A stretch of DNA of 12,524 nt, from assembly GCA_020444165.1 (NCBI GenBank), contig JAHLLK010000116.1:1-12524 (forward strand), written 5' to 3'. The notes under the pieces are model-generated. The model was given only the letters and a program-made list of their open reading frames with translations. It was not told the DNA's origin and did not search any database. The DNA is from Deltaproteobacteria bacterium. Its GTDB lineage: Bacteria; Desulfobacterota; Desulfarculia; Desulfarculales; Desulfarculaceae. A program made the translations under genes and the position numbers. Of this stretch, positions 11,232-12,524 are shown piece after piece; the stretch's first letter is position 1; every line of letters starts with the position of its first letter.

Positions 11232-12524
11232 TTGTCCCAGGAAATCGGTTCCGCCCCGGACGTGAACGCGCCGCCGCTGCCCCCGGCCTGGCTTTCCTGG
11301 TCGGTGTGGGGCTTGGGGGCCTTGTTCTACCTCAGCGGCTTTTACCAGCGGGTGGCTCCGGCGGTGATGACCCAGGAACTGATGGGGGATTTCGGCATCT
11401 CCGCCGCCGCCCTGGGCAATCTCTCGGCCTTCTATTTCTACGGCTACGTGGCCATGCAGGTGCCCACCGGCCTCCTGGCCGACGCCTGGGGCCCCCGCCG
11501 GCTGCTCACCGCCGGAGCCCTGGGCGCGGCCCTGGGCGCGGTCATCTTCGCCCTGGCCCAGGATTTGTGGTGGGCTTCCCTGGGGCGGCTGTTGATCGGC
11601 AGCTCGGTGGCCGTGGCCTTTGTGGTGCTCCTGAAGCTCAACGTGCACTGGTTCCCGGCCCGGCGCTTCGCCATGCTGAGCGGCCTGGCGGTGTTGTTCG
11701 GCGTTTTGGGCGCGGTGACCGCCGGCGAACCGCTGCGGCGCTTGATCGACGCCTTTGGCTGGCGGCCGGTGACCCTGGCCAGCGGTCTTTTGACCCTGGG
11801 CATCGCGGCGGTCACCTGGCTGCACGTGCGCGACGACCCCGCGGCCCGGGGCTTTGCCAGCTTCGCGCCCTCGGCCCAGCCCGGCCGTCCCCGCGCCGCC
11901 CAGGCCCCCCGGGTGGGGGTCTGGACCGGCCTGGGCCGCATCTTCCGCCACCGGAACCTCTGGATTCTGAGCCTGGCCCCCGGCGGCATGACCGGTCCGG
12001 TCCTGGCCTTTGCCGGGCTGTGGGGCGTGCCCTTTCTGCAAGCGCGCTTCGGGCTCAGCCGGGAAGAGGGCGCCCGGATGTGCTCGCTGCTCATGGTCAC
12101 CTGGGCCGTGGCCGGCCCGCTGTTGGGCCTGTGGTCCGAGCGCCTGGGCCGGCGCAAGCCCCTGTACCTGGGGGGAGCCGTGGTGGCTTGCCTGGGCTGG
12201 GTCGCCCTCATCTACCTGCCCGGCCTGCCGCTGTGGCTCTTCGCCGTGGTCCTGGGCTTGGTGGGCGCGGCCAACGGCGGCATGATCATCGGCTTCGCCT
12301 TTGCCAAGGAGTCCGCCCCGCCCAGCCTGGCCGGCACCGTGTCCGGCGCGGTGAACATGGGGGTGATGCTGGGGGCCACCCTGTTGCAACCGGGCATCGG
12401 CTGGGTGTTGGACCGCCACTGGACCGGCGGCCTGGTGGACGGGATCCGAGTCTACGAACTGGCCGCCTTTCAGGCCGGTTTCAGCCTCATGCTGGGCTGG
12501 GCCGTGTTGGCCTGTTTGCTCTTG
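11232..12524 (+). CDS. Major facilitator superfamily transporter (3' end outside window)
   Basis: 431 codons of an MFS transporter that remain open to the window end. The start is a TTG at 11232, with GGAG six bases upstream (11222-11225) and no better ATG or GTG at a suitable distance. After a soluble N-terminus (1-22) the first span is WSVWGLGALFYLSGFYQRVA (24-43). The superfamily's motif A appears as GLLADAWGPRR (80-90) between spans 2 and 3, and a weaker second copy in the other half as LGLWSERLGRRKPLYLGG. A charged central loop joins the halves (about 195-235). The GFYQRVAPAVM segment resembles the first span of organic-acid and sugar-phosphate carriers, but substrate is not predictable. 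The protein probably ends shortly beyond the window, since most of the 12 spans are already present. Confidence 0.88.
   Translation, partial: MSQEIGSAPDVNAPPLPPAWLSWSVWGLGALFYLSGFYQRVAPAVMTQELMGDFGISAAALGNLSAFYFYGYVAMQVPTGLLADAWGPRRLLTAGALGAALGAVIFALAQDLWWASLGRLLIGSSVAVAFVVLLKLNVHWFPARRFAMLSGLAVLFGVLGAVTAGEPLRRLIDAFGWRPVTLASGLLTLGIAAVTWLHVRDDPAARGFASFAPSAQPGRPRAAQAPRVGVWTGLGRIFRHRNLWILSLAPGGMTGPVLAFAGLWGVPFLQARFGLSREEGARMCSLLMVTWAVAGPLLGLWSERLGRRKPLYLGGAVVACLGWVALIYLPGLPLWLFAVVLGLVGAANGGMIIGFAFAKESAPPSLAGTVSGAVNMGVMLGATLLQPGIGWVLDRHWTGGLVDGIRVYELAAFQAGFSLMLGWAVLACLLL

Noticed and set aside
9670..12419. Long minus-strand frames (478 and 441 codons) opposite the permease and MFS genes
   Set aside because: Low-complexity Gly/Gln/His/Arg sequence antisense to clear membrane-protein genes; no domains or ribosome-binding sites.
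1..12524. CRISPR array, rRNA or insertion sequence with transposase
   Set aside because: No regularly spaced direct repeats, rRNA-like segments or transposase motifs were seen on either strand.

Overview
The window is very GC-rich DNA with bacterial gene structure: strong Shine-Dalgarno sites, sigma70-type promoters and one textbook intrinsic terminator. The gene content suggests an anaerobic, selenoprotein-using member of the old Deltaproteobacteria (Desulfobacterota): paired FolD and FchA C1-folate enzymes, a DsrE-family sulfur protein, an FmdB zinc ribbon, tandem Leu/Ile/Val-type binding proteins and a UGA-containing selenoprotein. This placement is an inference from content, not from a marker gene.

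Layout. 1-1429 (minus): two tandem periplasmic binding proteins of the branched-chain amino acid ABC transporter type, the second cut by the window edge. 1430-2232: mostly non-coding, GC-rich, with a perfect palindrome and a 34-residue single-span membrane protein (1895-1999, minus) that has its own promoter. 2233-3012 (minus): exodeoxyribonuclease III, divergent from an FmdB zinc-ribbon protein (3127-3387, plus). 3532-4217 (minus): a four-span holin-like membrane protein followed by a short uncharacterised helical protein. 4466-5140 (minus): a DsrE-family protein followed by a 79-residue heavy-metal-associated (HMA/MerP-like) protein. In that protein both cysteines of the CxxC metal site are encoded by in-frame TGA, giving UxxU; ordinary gene calling misses it.

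5356-7146 (minus): folD, then a five-hairpin repeat, then fchA, ending in a strong terminator. 7639-9516 (plus): panB and panE, two steps of pantothenate synthesis. PanB consumes 5,10-methylene-THF, the substrate of the divergently transcribed FolD, so the folate and pantothenate genes are metabolically linked. A second copy of the five-hairpin repeat begins on the panE stop codon. 9796-11037 (plus): an aromatic amino acid permease-type transporter. 11232-12524 (plus): an MFS transporter starting at TTG and running off the window.

Most unusual items: (1) the unannotated UxxU HMA selenoprotein with a SECIS-like hairpin, next to dsrE; (2) two copies of a five-hairpin intergenic repeat whose stems differ by compensatory base changes; (3) a divergent FolD with Glu in place of the usual active-site Gln, beside a dedicated cyclohydrolase; (4) an intrinsic-terminator-like hairpin in the panB leader.
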